From Lewinella sp. IMCC34191 (GTDB lineage: Bacteria > Bacteroidota > Bacteroidia > Chitinophagales > Saprospiraceae), in the NCBI RefSeq assembly GCF_003390935.1, contig NZ_QNQZ01000007.1, positions 1-64,000 on the forward strand: a DNA stretch of 64,000 nt, given 5' to 3'. Both the position numbers and the translations under genes were made by a program. Position 1 is the stretch's first letter; each line of letters starts with the position of its first letter. The notes under the pieces are model-generated. The model did no database searches. It was given only the letters and a program-made list of their open reading frames with translations, and was not told where the DNA came from. Of the stretch, positions 1 to 8,643 are shown in pieces.

Positions 1-222
1 AAGGTTCCGGATTCAAAGTCGCGCACCCGGGCGCGCTTAAAATCGAGGCTAAACCGGCGCCGGGGGCGGATGCGGTGGCTAGACATAAAATCGCTGATTT
101 TGGGTCAACGTATTTCAGTTCTAGACAGGGTAGTTGGAAGCAAGTAGGGCATAGCGGGTAGTCAGCACCGGGAAGAAACGACTATAACCTATGCCCTACC
201 CACTATAACCTACCTTTGCCCT
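1..222. other. Left edge: non-coding region or unrecognised gene end
   Basis: One + frame stays open from base 3 to a stop near base 168 and another from base 1 to 148, so the 3' end of an upstream gene may lie here, but I recognise no family. Bases 144-154 (GTAGGGCATAG) and 189-199 form a perfect 11-bp inverted repeat. ACTATAACCTA occurs at 181-191 and again at 202-212, 21 bp apart, just before the exporter promoter. Confidence 0.4.
211..218 (+). promoter_or_regulatory. -7 promoter element (TACCTTTG) of the ABC exporter
   Basis: TACCTTTG matches the Bacteroidota -7 consensus TAnnTTTG. Only four bases separate it from the ATG at 223, so transcription would start at or next to the start codon (a leaderless mRNA). 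I see no clear -33 TTG at the usual distance. Confidence 0.5.
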
Positions 223-2136
223 ATGCAATCCTTCCGCCGCCTGCTCGGCTACATGGGAAACTATCGGGGGCTGGTGGCCGTGGCGATCGTCTGCAACATC
301 CTGACGGCGATCTTCACCGTGGTGAGCATTCCTATTTTTCAGCCCTTCTTTAACCTGCTGTTCGAGCAGACGGAACCGGTATTGACCGCACCCGACGCCA
401 TTGCATCACTCGAGGATTTGGAGCAGTACGGCGGGTATAAAGTGACGCAGTGGATCCAGGAGCAGGGGAGGGAAACCGCGCTCACCTACGTCTGTGGATT
501 CATCTTGCTCTCGTTTTTGCTCAAGAACCTGTTCCGCTACCTGGCGCTCTTTTTTATGGCACCGGTCCGCAACGGCATCATCCGCGATCTGCGCAACGAG
601 CTGTATACTCACCTGCTGGGGCTGCGCCTGGGCTACTTCACGGAGGAGCGAAAGGGAAACCTGCTCAGCCGGATCACCAGCGACGTGCAGGAGGTAGAGA
701 GCAGTATCCTGAACGTGCTGGAGGCCATCTTCCGGGAGCCCTTCATCATCATCGGCTCGCTGACCTTCATGATCTTTGTCAGTCCTTCGCTCACGCTGTT
801 CGTGTTCGGGCTGATGGTCTTCACCGGCGTGGTCATCGGTGGACTGGGCAAGCGGCTCAAGCGTAGCAGTGGCGTAGTACAGGACAAACTAGGCGACATC
901 GTCAGCCGCACCGAGGAGAGCCTGGGCGGCTTGCGCATCATCAAGTCGTTCGGCGCGGAGCGTTACCAATCGGGTCGCTTCGCGGAACTAAACGACACTT
1001 ACCGCTACAGCCTGACGCGCCTGCTGTGGCGGCGCGATTTGTCCAGTCCGCTCACGGAATTCCTCGGCATCGCCACCGTGGCCGTGCTGCTGCTGTACGG
1101 CTCCCGCCAGGTATTCGCCGGCACGATGGAGGCGGGGACCTTTATCGCTTTCATCTTCGCCTTTTATATGGTCATCGATCCGGCCAAGAATTTTTCCAAG
1201 GCCTGGTACAACGTGCAGAAGGGGCTGGGAGCGCTGGAGCGGGTGGAGGCGGTGCTGGATGTTACGGGTGAAGGGGTAAAGGATGGAAGGGGAGAAGGGG
1301 TTAAGGGCAACCATGGCGGCGGAGCGCAGGTAAAGAGCCATCTTCCAACCGGTGAGTCGGCGGAGACGTCATTCAACGATTCAGTTAATACATCCTCCAC
1401 TCCTTCGGACGGCGGACTTAAATTCGAGGATGTTTCCTTCCGCTATCAACCGGGGGAACGGGCGGTACTTCAGGATCTGAATTTTGCGATACCTACCGGA
1501 AAGGTGGTTGCCTTGGTCGGCGCCAGCGGGGGAGGGAAGAGCACCATCGCGGACCTGTTGCCGCGATTCTACGATCCAACCGAAGGACGGATTTTGCTGG
1601 ACGGACGGGATTTGCGCGACTACCCGCTGCAAGAGTTGCGTTCACGCTTCGGTATCGTAAGCCAGGAGGCGATCCTGTTCAATGACACCATCTACAACAA
1701 CATCGTCTTCGGCATGGAGGGCGTAACGGAGAAAGAGGTTGAGCATGCCGCGCGGGTGGCGAATGCTTACGACTTCATCGCGGCGTCACCAGATAGGTTC
1801 AATACCAATATCGGTGACCGGGGCACAAAACTCAGTGGCGGGCAGCGGCAGCGCCTCACCATCGCCCGGGCGGTGCTCCGCAATCCGGACATCTTGATCC
1901 TCGACGAGGCTACTTCCGCGCTGGACAGCGAATCCGAGCGGCTCGTACAGGAAGCCCTCCAGCGACTGATGCAGAACCGCACCGCCCTGGTGATTGCCCA
2001 CCGCCTCAGCACAATCCAGAACGCCGATGAAATCATCGTGCTGGATGCCGGCCGCATCATCGAGCGGGGCACCCACGGGGAACTGCTGGAGCGGGGTGGG
2101 GCGTACCGGAAGTTGGTGGAGTTGCAGGAGGTGTAG
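223..2136 (+). CDS. ABC exporter, MsbA-like half-transporter (fused permease and ATPase)
   Basis: This is a 637-aa half-transporter that should dimerise in the inner membrane and export a lipid or other hydrophobic substrate. Residues about 15-320 form the six-helix exporter domain. The ATPase domain shows Walker A GASGGGKST (about 433-441), signature LSGGQRQR (about 537), Walker B ILILDEATSALD (about 557) and the H-loop IAHRLST (about 592). The linker between the domains (about 348-397) is unusually long and Gly/Lys/Ser-rich. It contains GGGAQVKS, which is encoded by a copy of the dispersed 16-bp repeat. The ATG at 223 lies four bases after a -7 element. The family is certain; the substrate cannot be told from sequence. 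Confidence 0.93.
   Translation: MQSFRRLLGYMGNYRGLVAVAIVCNILTAIFTVVSIPIFQPFFNLLFEQTEPVLTAPDAIASLEDLEQYGGYKVTQWIQEQGRETALTYVCGFILLSFLLKNLFRYLALFFMAPVRNGIIRDLRNELYTHLLGLRLGYFTEERKGNLLSRITSDVQEVESSILNVLEAIFREPFIIIGSLTFMIFVSPSLTLFVFGLMVFTGVVIGGLGKRLKRSSGVVQDKLGDIVSRTEESLGGLRIIKSFGAERYQSGRFAELNDTYRYSLTRLLWRRDLSSPLTEFLGIATVAVLLLYGSRQVFAGTMEAGTFIAFIFAFYMVIDPAKNFSKAWYNVQKGLGALERVEAVLDVTGEGVKDGRGEGVKGNHGGGAQVKSHLPTGESAETSFNDSVNTSSTPSDGGLKFEDVSFRYQPGERAVLQDLNFAIPTGKVVALVGASGGGKSTIADLLPRFYDPTEGRILLDGRDLRDYPLQELRSRFGIVSQEAILFNDTIYNNIVFGMEGVTEKEVEHAARVANAYDFIAASPDRFNTNIGDRGTKLSGGQRQRLTIARAVLRNPDILILDEATSALDSESERLVQEALQRLMQNRTALVIAHRLSTIQNADEIIVLDAGRIIERGTHGELLERGGAYRKLVELQEV
1316..1331 (-). repeat. Dispersed 16-bp repeat (ACCTGCGCTCCGCCGC), copy 1, inside the ABC exporter
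   Basis: Exact match to the core on the minus strand. Read in the gene it encodes the GGGAQVK part of the interdomain linker. Confidence 0.85.
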
Positions 2137-2235
2137 GGGGCTAGGCAGGTAAATAGCTACGAAATACCTACCTTGTAGTGTAGATTTTACGACTTGCTGC
2201 CTTTTGGTAAAAGTCTTCTTTTCACACTCCACTCT

Positions 2236-3894
2236 ATGAAACCGATTTTCTCGCTCCTCGTGGCCATGGTATGTATGGCCGGTACGCTTACCGCTCAGGA
2301 CTTTCCTCCGCCACTATTCCGGTTTTCCTTCGACGGTATCCCGGCGGACCAGAGCGATAACCAGCTCTCCGTAATCTCCACGGATATCGGCTACCGGGCG
2401 GACCGTTCCGGAAACGTCCTGCAGGCGGCTTACTTCAACGGATATTCCAGCGTAATCCAGTTCCGGCAGACGGGTGTCACGCCGGCCAACGACTTCACCA
2501 TCAGCGGTTACTTCAATTCCTTCGGAATCGCGGACTCCGAACAGACCAGCAGTATCATTAACCAGTACGCCTGGTTTACTAATCAGCGCAATTTCCGCAT
2601 CGGAATTTCGGACAACGAACTGGTGGCCCTGGTTTGGGACGGCCCGGAATTACCAGACCGTTTGGAGATCGCAGTACCTATACAGGACAACCTATGGTAC
2701 CACTATGCGCTCACCGTTACGGCCGATAATCGATTCCTGTTTTACCTGAACGGTTGCCTGCTGACCGAACAGCAGATGGAAGGGCCCATGCGACTCGGTA
2801 GCGAACCGATCCGTATGGGAAACAGCAACGAATACGGAGAAACCCTTCCTGGCAACGATCATCACTTTTACGGCATAATGGACGAAGTGGTCATGTACAG
2901 TTCTGCCCTCACCACCGCGCAGATCGCCGTTCTGGCCGAGGATCTCGACCTCTACGATGCCGTACCGGTGACGGTAGGTCTCGATTTTGATGAGGGCCTG
3001 GAAGCAGACGGCTACCGGCTTAGCTTCGACGATCTATCCTTCGGGGAAGACGTTCTCGGGGCTCCGGATTCGGCGGCTTACTTCAACGGAAGTACCTCTC
3101 ACGTCACGGTAGAGGGATCGGAGGCCATAAAGGGGAATGACTTCGCCCTGGCGGCCTGGTTTTACCCGGAAAGCCTGGTTGCTGGCCAGCAGTCGGGACA
3201 CCTCTTCAGCCAATACAATTGGCTTAACGGGGAGCGTAGCCTTCGCCTGTCCATGACCGACGATAGCCTGCGGCTACACGTCTGGTACGGGGAACGCTAC
3301 CCGGAATTCAGCAGTGCAGCCACGGCACTTACCCTGAACGAATGGCACCAAGTGGTGGTCAACGTCACCCCGGAAAATGCCTTGTCCTTCTACCTGGATA
3401 GCAGTTTGGTGGCTGAGCTTGTGTTGCCCGCGCCAATTATCACCAGTAGCGTACCGTTCCGTATCGGAACGGCGGATAATATGGAGGGCGACCGGCCGGG
3501 CAATGCACACCACTTCCGAGGAAAGATCGACGGGTTCAAAGCCTACACCATGGCGCTGTATCCCTGCGTACTCGAAGAGATACTTACCACACCGGAAAGC
3601 TATATTCGTCAGGTAAACGGAGGCGGCACCGAGGAGCCTACCTCCAATATCACCGCGGAACCTGCCGACCTGGGAATAAAGATTTTTCCCAATCCAACCA
3701 CCGGGATCCTTCGTTTGGATATTCCCAGGGGGGAGGAATACACCGTCACCGTCTTTGCCACCTCCGGTGCGGCCGTACTTACCCGTCCGGTCGTCACGGG
3801 CGAACTTAACCTCGGATCACTACCGGCCGGGACCTATCTGCTGCGGCTATCCGGTCCGCGGGGAACCGCCGTGGAGCGGGTAATGAAACAATAA
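2236..3894 (+). CDS. Secreted two-LamG-domain protein with T9SS sorting domain
   Basis: The 552-aa product starts with a signal peptide (MKPIFSLLVAMVCMAG, cleavage near TAQ). An upstream in-frame ATG at 2194 would put extra residues before this signal, so 2236 is preferred. Two concanavalin/LamG-like modules follow (about 40-240 and 260-460). They share recurring motifs such as AAYFNG, RIG and HHF.G, which suggests an internal duplication. The C-terminus has the type A sorting pattern of type IX secretion (KIFPNPTTG, then GTYLLRL and a terminal VMKQ), so the protein is probably exported across the outer membrane and anchored or released. LamG folds commonly bind carbohydrate or protein; the ligand is unknown. 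Confidence 0.85.
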   Translation: MKPIFSLLVAMVCMAGTLTAQDFPPPLFRFSFDGIPADQSDNQLSVISTDIGYRADRSGNVLQAAYFNGYSSVIQFRQTGVTPANDFTISGYFNSFGIADSEQTSSIINQYAWFTNQRNFRIGISDNELVALVWDGPELPDRLEIAVPIQDNLWYHYALTVTADNRFLFYLNGCLLTEQQMEGPMRLGSEPIRMGNSNEYGETLPGNDHHFYGIMDEVVMYSSALTTAQIAVLAEDLDLYDAVPVTVGLDFDEGLEADGYRLSFDDLSFGEDVLGAPDSAAYFNGSTSHVTVEGSEAIKGNDFALAAWFYPESLVAGQQSGHLFSQYNWLNGERSLRLSMTDDSLRLHVWYGERYPEFSSAATALTLNEWHQVVVNVTPENALSFYLDSSLVAELVLPAPIITSSVPFRIGTADNMEGDRPGNAHHFRGKIDGFKAYTMALYPCVLEEILTTPESYIRQVNGGGTEEPTSNITAEPADLGIKIFPNPTTGILRLDIPRGEEYTVTVFATSGAAVLTRPVVTGELNLGSLPAGTYLLRLSGPRGTAVERVMKQ

Positions 3895-4040
3895 GCCAGG
3901 CTAGCGTGCGGGTTTGCGCATTTACACCTCGGTGGCTTCAATCTTCAGTTTACAAAACCGACAGTAAGATCAAGGATGTTTCCTTTGGAGGAAACAAGCG
4001 GGTTGCGTAATTTATCGCTAAGTAAACTTGTTGTCCGAGC

Positions 4041-5219
4041 ATGTCCCGAAACGGCACCATATCCTTTCTGCACGAATCAATGGTCGCAGAGGTGAAAGCT
4101 TTCCTAAAGCTAGAAGGGATTACCCAATCCGAATTCGCCAGTCGCCTCGGGGTAACCAAGGGGCAGGTTTCTAAACTGATCAACTCCCCGACGGATACCA
4201 AGCTATCCACCATCGTAAACCTGGCGGCGGCGATCGGCAAGGAACCCATGCTGGTCTTTACCGACGGTCGACGGGAGGCCCACCGGTACCCAGGTGACAG
4301 CGCCGCCGTAGCGGAACCCGAACGGCCATACGGCGAACGCATCCGCCAAAAGGTGAAATGGGCCGATTTGCAGCAGCTACCGGTGCTCGAGCAAGCTACC
4401 GCCATAAAGGCGGACATAGACGCCCGCCGGCCCATCAGCCGGAATATGGAAGAGCACGTGCTGCAGCAAACGCTACGGATATGGAACTACAATTCCAACG
4501 CCATCGAGGGGAACCAGCTGACCTACGGCGAAACGCTGACGCTATTGCTTTACGGCATCACCGCGAAGGGTAAGCCCCTCAAGGACCACCTGGACATCAT
4601 CGGTCACCGTGATGCCGTCAACGTGATGCTGGATATGGTGAAGGGCGACCGCCCCCTGCGCCAAACGGACGTACGGCAGCTGCACCAGATCATGCTGAAG
4701 GAGGACTATCCCCAGCGGGCGATTACGCCGGATGGGCGGCGTGTGTTCCGCACTATTCATGTAGGCGTGTACAAGCGCGAACCCAACCATGTCCGGACCG
4801 CCAGCGGCAAGATGCACTACTTCGCCGAGCCGAACGCCGTACCCGGGCTAATGCGAGAACTACTGGACTGGTACGAACTGGCGGAACGGGAAGATGAGCT
4901 TCATCCTCTCTTGCGGGCGACGGTGCTCCACCATGAATTCGTGGCCATACATCCCTTTGACGATGGCAACGGTCGTATCGGGCGAATGGTGATGAATTTT
5001 GCGCTTATGCGCGCCGGTTTTCCGGCCACGATCATCCCGGTGTCCAACCGACTGGAATACTACCGGGCGCTATCCGCCGCGGATGAGGGCGATTACGTTC
5101 CCTTGGTCAGCTTCGTTGGCGCTCGGCTACTGGAAGCCCTTGACGTCCAACTAGCCACCGCCCGCGGCGAAGACATCGGCGGCTCGAAGTGGGATACCCC
5201 GGACGACGACCCGCGTTAG
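4041..5219 (+). CDS. XRE helix-turn-helix / Fic domain fusion protein
   Basis: This 392-aa protein has an N-terminal XRE-type HTH (about 18-60, GITQSEFASRLGVTKGQVSKL) and a C-terminal Fic domain. The Fic core motif HPFDDGNGRIGR (about 304-315) is intact, so AMP transfer or related chemistry is expected. SNAIEGN (about 152) fits the (S/T)xxxE(G/N) inhibitory motif and lies before the Fic core, as in self-inhibited class II Fic proteins. A DNA-binding domain on a Fic enzyme suggests autoregulation or a combined toxin/antitoxin-like switch, which is inference. No separate antitoxin gene is adjacent. Its stop overlaps the stop of the convergent argH by four bases. Confidence 0.88.
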   Translation: MSRNGTISFLHESMVAEVKAFLKLEGITQSEFASRLGVTKGQVSKLINSPTDTKLSTIVNLAAAIGKEPMLVFTDGRREAHRYPGDSAAVAEPERPYGERIRQKVKWADLQQLPVLEQATAIKADIDARRPISRNMEEHVLQQTLRIWNYNSNAIEGNQLTYGETLTLLLYGITAKGKPLKDHLDIIGHRDAVNVMLDMVKGDRPLRQTDVRQLHQIMLKEDYPQRAITPDGRRVFRTIHVGVYKREPNHVRTASGKMHYFAEPNAVPGLMRELLDWYELAEREDELHPLLRATVLHHEFVAIHPFDDGNGRIGRMVMNFALMRAGFPATIIPVSNRLEYYRALSAADEGDYVPLVSFVGARLLEALDVQLATARGEDIGGSKWDTPDDDPR

Positions 5220-6556
5220 CTCAACAGCTTCCGCAGCGACTCGTCGGCCCGCTGAAAACCAAACGTTCCGAGCACCTGCTCCCGCTTCTGCGCGATCCGC
5301 TCATTCCCCAAATTCCCCAGGCTGCCCAGGTGGGTGTGCCTGAGTTCGGTGGGTGGGGTGAAGGTCCCCGCCTCGATGTCGGCACCGACTTGTTTGTAAG
5401 CATCGCGGAAGGGCACGCCTTTTAATACCAAATTATTCACCGCCTCCACGCTGTAGAGGAAGGTGTAGCGCGGATCGGTCGGTAATTCCTGGGCGTGGAC
5501 CTTCGTGCGGGGAAGGGCGTAGAGCGCGATGGCCAGTCCGTCCTCCAGTTGGTCGAGGGCGGGGAAGATGGCCTCTTTCAGGAGCTGGAAGTCCCGGTGG
5601 TAGCCGCTGGGCAGGTTGCCGGTCAGCTGGCTCATCTGGGTGGGCAGGGTTTGCAGCAGATTGCAGCGGCCGCGCAGGAGCTCGAAGACGTCCGGATTCT
5701 TCTTGTGCGGCATGATGCTCGACCCGGTGGTGAGGTCGTCGGGCAGCTGTAGGAAGCCGAAGTTCTGGCTGCTGTAAAGGCATACGTCCATGGCCATTTT
5801 GCCGATGGTTTGCGCCAGGCTAGCGATGGCGAAAGCGACGGTCAGCTCCGTCTTGCCGCGGCCCATCTGGGCGGCTACGACGTTGACTACCGGCGACTGG
5901 AAGCCCAGTAATTCCGTCGTACGGTCACGGTCGAGGGGGAAGCTGGATCCGTAGCCGGCGGCCGAGCCGAGGGGGTTTTGGTCTACGGTATCGTAGGCCG
6001 CTTTCCACAGCCGGAGATCGTCGATGAGGGCTTCCCCATAAGCACCGAACCAGAGGCCGAAGCTACTGACCATGGCTACCTGCAGGTGGGTATAACCGGG
6101 GATCAGTTTATCCTGGTGCTCCTCGCTCAGTTCGGTCAGCGTACGGCTCAGTTCGGCCGTCTGCTCCACGATGCCCTGGATACGCTGCCGGAAATAGAGG
6201 CGTAAATCGACGAGCACCTGGTCGTTGCGGCTCCGGCCGGAGTGGATCTTCTTACCGTCGTCGCCCAGTTCCCGGGTGAGCATCAGTTCGACCTGACTGT
6301 GGACGTCCTCCACGCCGTCTTCGATGGTGAATTGGCCCGAGGTAGCTTGTCGGTACAGCTCCCGGAGTTTGGCTTTACACCTGCGCGCCGCCGCCGCATC
6401 AATCAGGTTGACTTCTTCGAGCATCGTCACGTGGGCGATGGAGCCCAGGATGTCGAAGGGGGCGAGCTCGAGGTCCAGTTCGCGGTCGCGGCCGACGGTG
6501 AAATCGGCGATGCGTTGGTCGAGGGGGTAGTCTTTTTGCCAGAGTTTATCAGCCAT
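5216..6556 (-). CDS. argH: Argininosuccinate lyase
   Basis: The enzyme cleaves argininosuccinate to arginine and fumarate, the last step of arginine synthesis, in the cytoplasm. The 446-aa protein has the fumarase/aspartase signature GSSIMPHKKNP (about 275-285) and the conserved HSGRSRNDQ and YTHLQ blocks. The ATG at 6556 (MADKLWQKDY) is chosen because the upstream extension runs into the preceding gene. A TAGCTTTG -7 element 15 bases upstream suggests its own promoter. No other arginine gene is nearby. A one-mismatch copy of the dispersed repeat underlies the Ala/Arg-rich stretch AAAARRCK. Confidence 0.95.
   Translation of the reverse strand: MADKLWQKDYPLDQRIADFTVGRDRELDLELAPFDILGSIAHVTMLEEVNLIDAAAARRCKAKLRELYRQATSGQFTIEDGVEDVHSQVELMLTRELGDDGKKIHSGRSRNDQVLVDLRLYFRQRIQGIVEQTAELSRTLTELSEEHQDKLIPGYTHLQVAMVSSFGLWFGAYGEALIDDLRLWKAAYDTVDQNPLGSAAGYGSSFPLDRDRTTELLGFQSPVVNVVAAQMGRGKTELTVAFAIASLAQTIGKMAMDVCLYSSQNFGFLQLPDDLTTGSSIMPHKKNPDVFELLRGRCNLLQTLPTQMSQLTGNLPSGYHRDFQLLKEAIFPALDQLEDGLAIALYALPRTKVHAQELPTDPRYTFLYSVEAVNNLVLKGVPFRDAYKQVGADIEAGTFTPPTELRHTHLGSLGNLGNERIAQKREQVLGTFGFQRADESLRKLLS
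6379..6394 (+). repeat. Dispersed repeat, variant copy (one mismatch) inside argH
   Basis: ACCTGCGCGCCGCCGC differs from the core by one base. The upstream flank GGCTTTAC matches that of other copies, which argues against chance in this GC-rich stretch. Confidence 0.5.
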
Positions 6557-6571
6557 ACCGCGAAGATGCGG

Positions 6572-6579
6572 CAAAGCTA
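6572..6579 (-). promoter_or_regulatory. -7 promoter element (TAGCTTTG) of argH
   Basis: On the minus strand TAGCTTTG matches TAnnTTTG and lies 15 bases before the argH ATG. It overlaps the stop codon of the upstream DUF5655 gene. Confidence 0.4.
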
Positions 6580-6990
6580 GCGGTTCCCCCAATCGTAGCC
6601 CTTGCGCATCAGCAACACGGCCTCGGGCGTGAGTTCATCCGGGCCGGAGAGCCGGATCGTATGCCGGTACTTCTTCTTGCCCATGTGATCGAGCGTTGAT
6701 TTATGGAGGAGCGGACTGTGGATCATCTTATCGGTAAAGAAGGCGAGTTCCAGTACCTTGGTCATGGGGCGCACGACCATCCAGGCCTTTTTGTTGGTAA
6801 ACATGATCGCCTTGCGGGCGGGCGTGATGAGGTTGGGTTCCCACTCGGCGGTGGCGATGAGCACGTCGTCGAAAGCCATGACGACCTCGTCGGGCTTCCC
6901 CTCGAAGATCTCGTCGATGGTCTTTTCGCTGCAGTAGTGATGCTGTCCCTCACGGCGGAAGGGGCGCTCGCATTTGGGGCACGTCCACAT
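6577..6990 (-). CDS. DUF5655-type protein with N-terminal zinc-ribbon-like motif
   Basis: A 137-aa protein that begins MWTCPKC and continues to HHYC, giving a probable Cys/Cys/His/Cys metal site in the first 20 residues. The rest resembles the DUF5655 family (FDDVLIATAEWEPNLITPARKAI, then MTKVLELAFF). The biochemical role is unknown. It lies 20 bases upstream of argH in the same direction, but argH appears to have its own promoter. Confidence 0.75.
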   Translation of the reverse strand: MWTCPKCERPFRREGQHHYCSEKTIDEIFEGKPDEVVMAFDDVLIATAEWEPNLITPARKAIMFTNKKAWMVVRPMTKVLELAFFTDKMIHSPLLHKSTLDHMGKKKYRHTIRLSGPDELTPEAVLLMRKGYDWGNR

Positions 6991-7008
6991 ACCTGGGTAA
7001 ACGGGAGG

Positions 7009-7605
7009 CTAGGAGAGCAGGTTCAGGTCGAAGGTGAAGCCAGGCAGCACGTCCTCGCCGGTGATCGTGCGGTCGAGCGGGCTGACGAGTTCTACGGAGC
7101 GGTCGGCGCGGTAGATCCAGAGGCGGTCGTTATCTACGTCGGCTAGCCAGGCGAGGCGAACGCCGTTGGCGATCCAGGATTCGCGCATCTTGGCTTCTAA
7201 GTCAGTGATGGCATCGGAAGGTGACGCCACTTCGACTACGAATTCAGGAACCACAGGAAGAAAATGCCGGAAATCCTCATCGGTGAAATTCGCAATCTTC
7301 TCTTTTGTTATATAGCAGGCGTCAGGACTTCTAACAGAGCCGTCTGGAAGCTTAAGTCCCACCGCACTACTTGCTACCTCCCCTCCTACTTCTTCCGCGT
7401 AAATACCAAGTTTTATGATAAATTTCGCTTCATTTCGGCCACTTCCAAAAGATACCGGACTCATAATCTTTATTCTACCATCGGGTTCTAGCTCTGCCTG
7501 AAGTTCCGGATTTTCCTTGCATAGTGACAGAAATTCGTCTAAACTCAGTCTCTTGGTGGAGTAAAGAGGTGAAATAGCAGGAGGTATAGCAAGGGGCGAT
7601 TGCAT
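7009..7605 (-). CDS. Uma2-family (DUF820) putative PD-(D/E)XK nuclease
   Basis: This 198-aa protein matches the Uma2/DUF820 family. It has an N-terminal LSLDEFLSLCKENPELQAELEPDGRI-type region, then VPEFVVEVASPSD and AKMRESW, the segments that hold the proposed acidic and Lys residues of a PD-(D/E)XK fold. The family is often multicopy in cyanobacteria and Bacteroidota and its biological role is unresolved. The 5' half and upstream region are AT-richer than the neighbours, which may mean recent acquisition (inference). Confidence 0.85.
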   Translation of the reverse strand: MQSPLAIPPAISPLYSTKRLSLDEFLSLCKENPELQAELEPDGRIKIMSPVSFGSGRNEAKFIIKLGIYAEEVGGEVASSAVGLKLPDGSVRSPDACYITKEKIANFTDEDFRHFLPVVPEFVVEVASPSDAITDLEAKMRESWIANGVRLAWLADVDNDRLWIYRADRSVELVSPLDRTITGEDVLPGFTFDLNLLS

Positions 7606-7638
7606 ATTTAAGATTAGATATCCAATATAACGGATAAT

Positions 7639-8301
7639 TCAGTACCAGGTTAAAACTTGGGAAATCCCCTTCCGCTCAATCACCGGCACCCTAGCCCCCG
7701 TCGCCGGTAAACCCACCGGCAGCAACAGGTAGGCCCGCTCGTTCTCCGGGCGGCCAAGCACCTCCTGCAGAAAATTCATCGGGCTGGGGGTGTGCGTCAC
7801 CGTCACCAAGCCCGCGTGATGAATGGCCGCGATCAGGAAGCCACAGGCGATGCCGACCGATTCGTTGACGTAGTAGTTCTTGTGGCGGTTGCCCGCTTCG
7901 TCCAGGTCGTAAGCCTTCTTGAAGACCACGATCAGGTAGGGGGCCGTGGTAAGGAAGGGCTTCTGCCAGTCGGTACCGAATTTCTCCAGGTCGGCCAGCC
8001 ACGCGTCGGACATCCGCCCGTGGTAGTTCTCATATTCCTCCCGTTCCGCGGCTTCGCGAATTCGCTCCTTGATCGCCGGGTTCTCGACCACGCAGAAGGT
8101 CCACGGCTGCTTGTGGGCGCCGGATGGGGCACTGGCGGCGGTATGCACGATGTGCTCGATCACTTCCCGCGGAACCGGCGCATCCGAGAATTCCCGTACC
8201 GTACGGCGGGTTTTCAGGTCGGCGTAGAGAGCCGCGGCCCGGGCCGTCATTTCGTCGGGGGTGGGGCGGGAATAGTCCAGCGGTTGGAATTCAGCGTCCA
8301 C
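7639..8301 (-). CDS. Iodotyrosine-deiodinase-like nitroreductase (FMN flavoprotein)
   Basis: The 220-aa product is a nitroreductase-fold FMN enzyme that resembles animal iodotyrosine deiodinase more than generic nitroreductases. Shared features are RRTVREFSDAPVP, the TAASAPSGAHKQPWTFCVV block, a lid segment EYENYHGRMSDAWLADLEK, ESVGIACGFLIAA and GLVTVTHTPSPMNFL. Reductive dehalogenation of halotyrosines is therefore plausible, though it could be a related flavin reductase. The start is GTG at 8299-8301, directly abutting the stop of the upstream small membrane protein, so translational coupling is likely. Confidence 0.85.
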   Translation of the reverse strand: MDAEFQPLDYSRPTPDEMTARAAALYADLKTRRTVREFSDAPVPREVIEHIVHTAASAPSGAHKQPWTFCVVENPAIKERIREAAEREEYENYHGRMSDAWLADLEKFGTDWQKPFLTTAPYLIVVFKKAYDLDEAGNRHKNYYVNESVGIACGFLIAAIHHAGLVTVTHTPSPMNFLQEVLGRPENERAYLLLPVGLPATGARVPVIERKGISQVLTWY

Positions 8302-8523
8302 TTAGCGCGCCCGCTCCATCGCGGTATGCACTTCGTAGAAACTGTACGTAAGCGTCAGGAAACCGATGAGGCAGAGGGCCCGGACAAGGGACCAGTCTAC
8401 GTAGTGGTTGCCCGCCAGGATTTCGGTGCCGTGGAGCAAGAGGTAAACACAGCTGGCAGCTAGCAGGATGCCGCCGGCCGCCTGCAGGGCCGTACGGGTG
8501 GGGGAGGGGGTGTTGCCGTTCAT
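8302..8523 (-). CDS. Small two-helix membrane protein
   Basis: A 73-aa protein with two predicted membrane segments (about 13-33 and 46-64) and no recognised domain. Its TAA stop is immediately followed by the GTG start of the deiodinase-like gene, so the two are probably co-transcribed. The function is unknown. Confidence 0.65.
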   Translation of the reverse strand: MNGNTPSPTRTALQAAGGILLAASCVYLLLHGTEILAGNHYVDWSLVRALCLIGFLTLTYSFYEVHTAMERAR

Positions 8524-8643
8524 GGGGAGAGAGACTAAAGTGAGAAGACGGCCGGGTAGGTTAATACGGAAGACAAGGGCAATTTTACAACGCCCGTCCG
8601 CTTCAAAAAAGTCTCTATCCTGGAAAATGCTGTCGGCTCAGCG

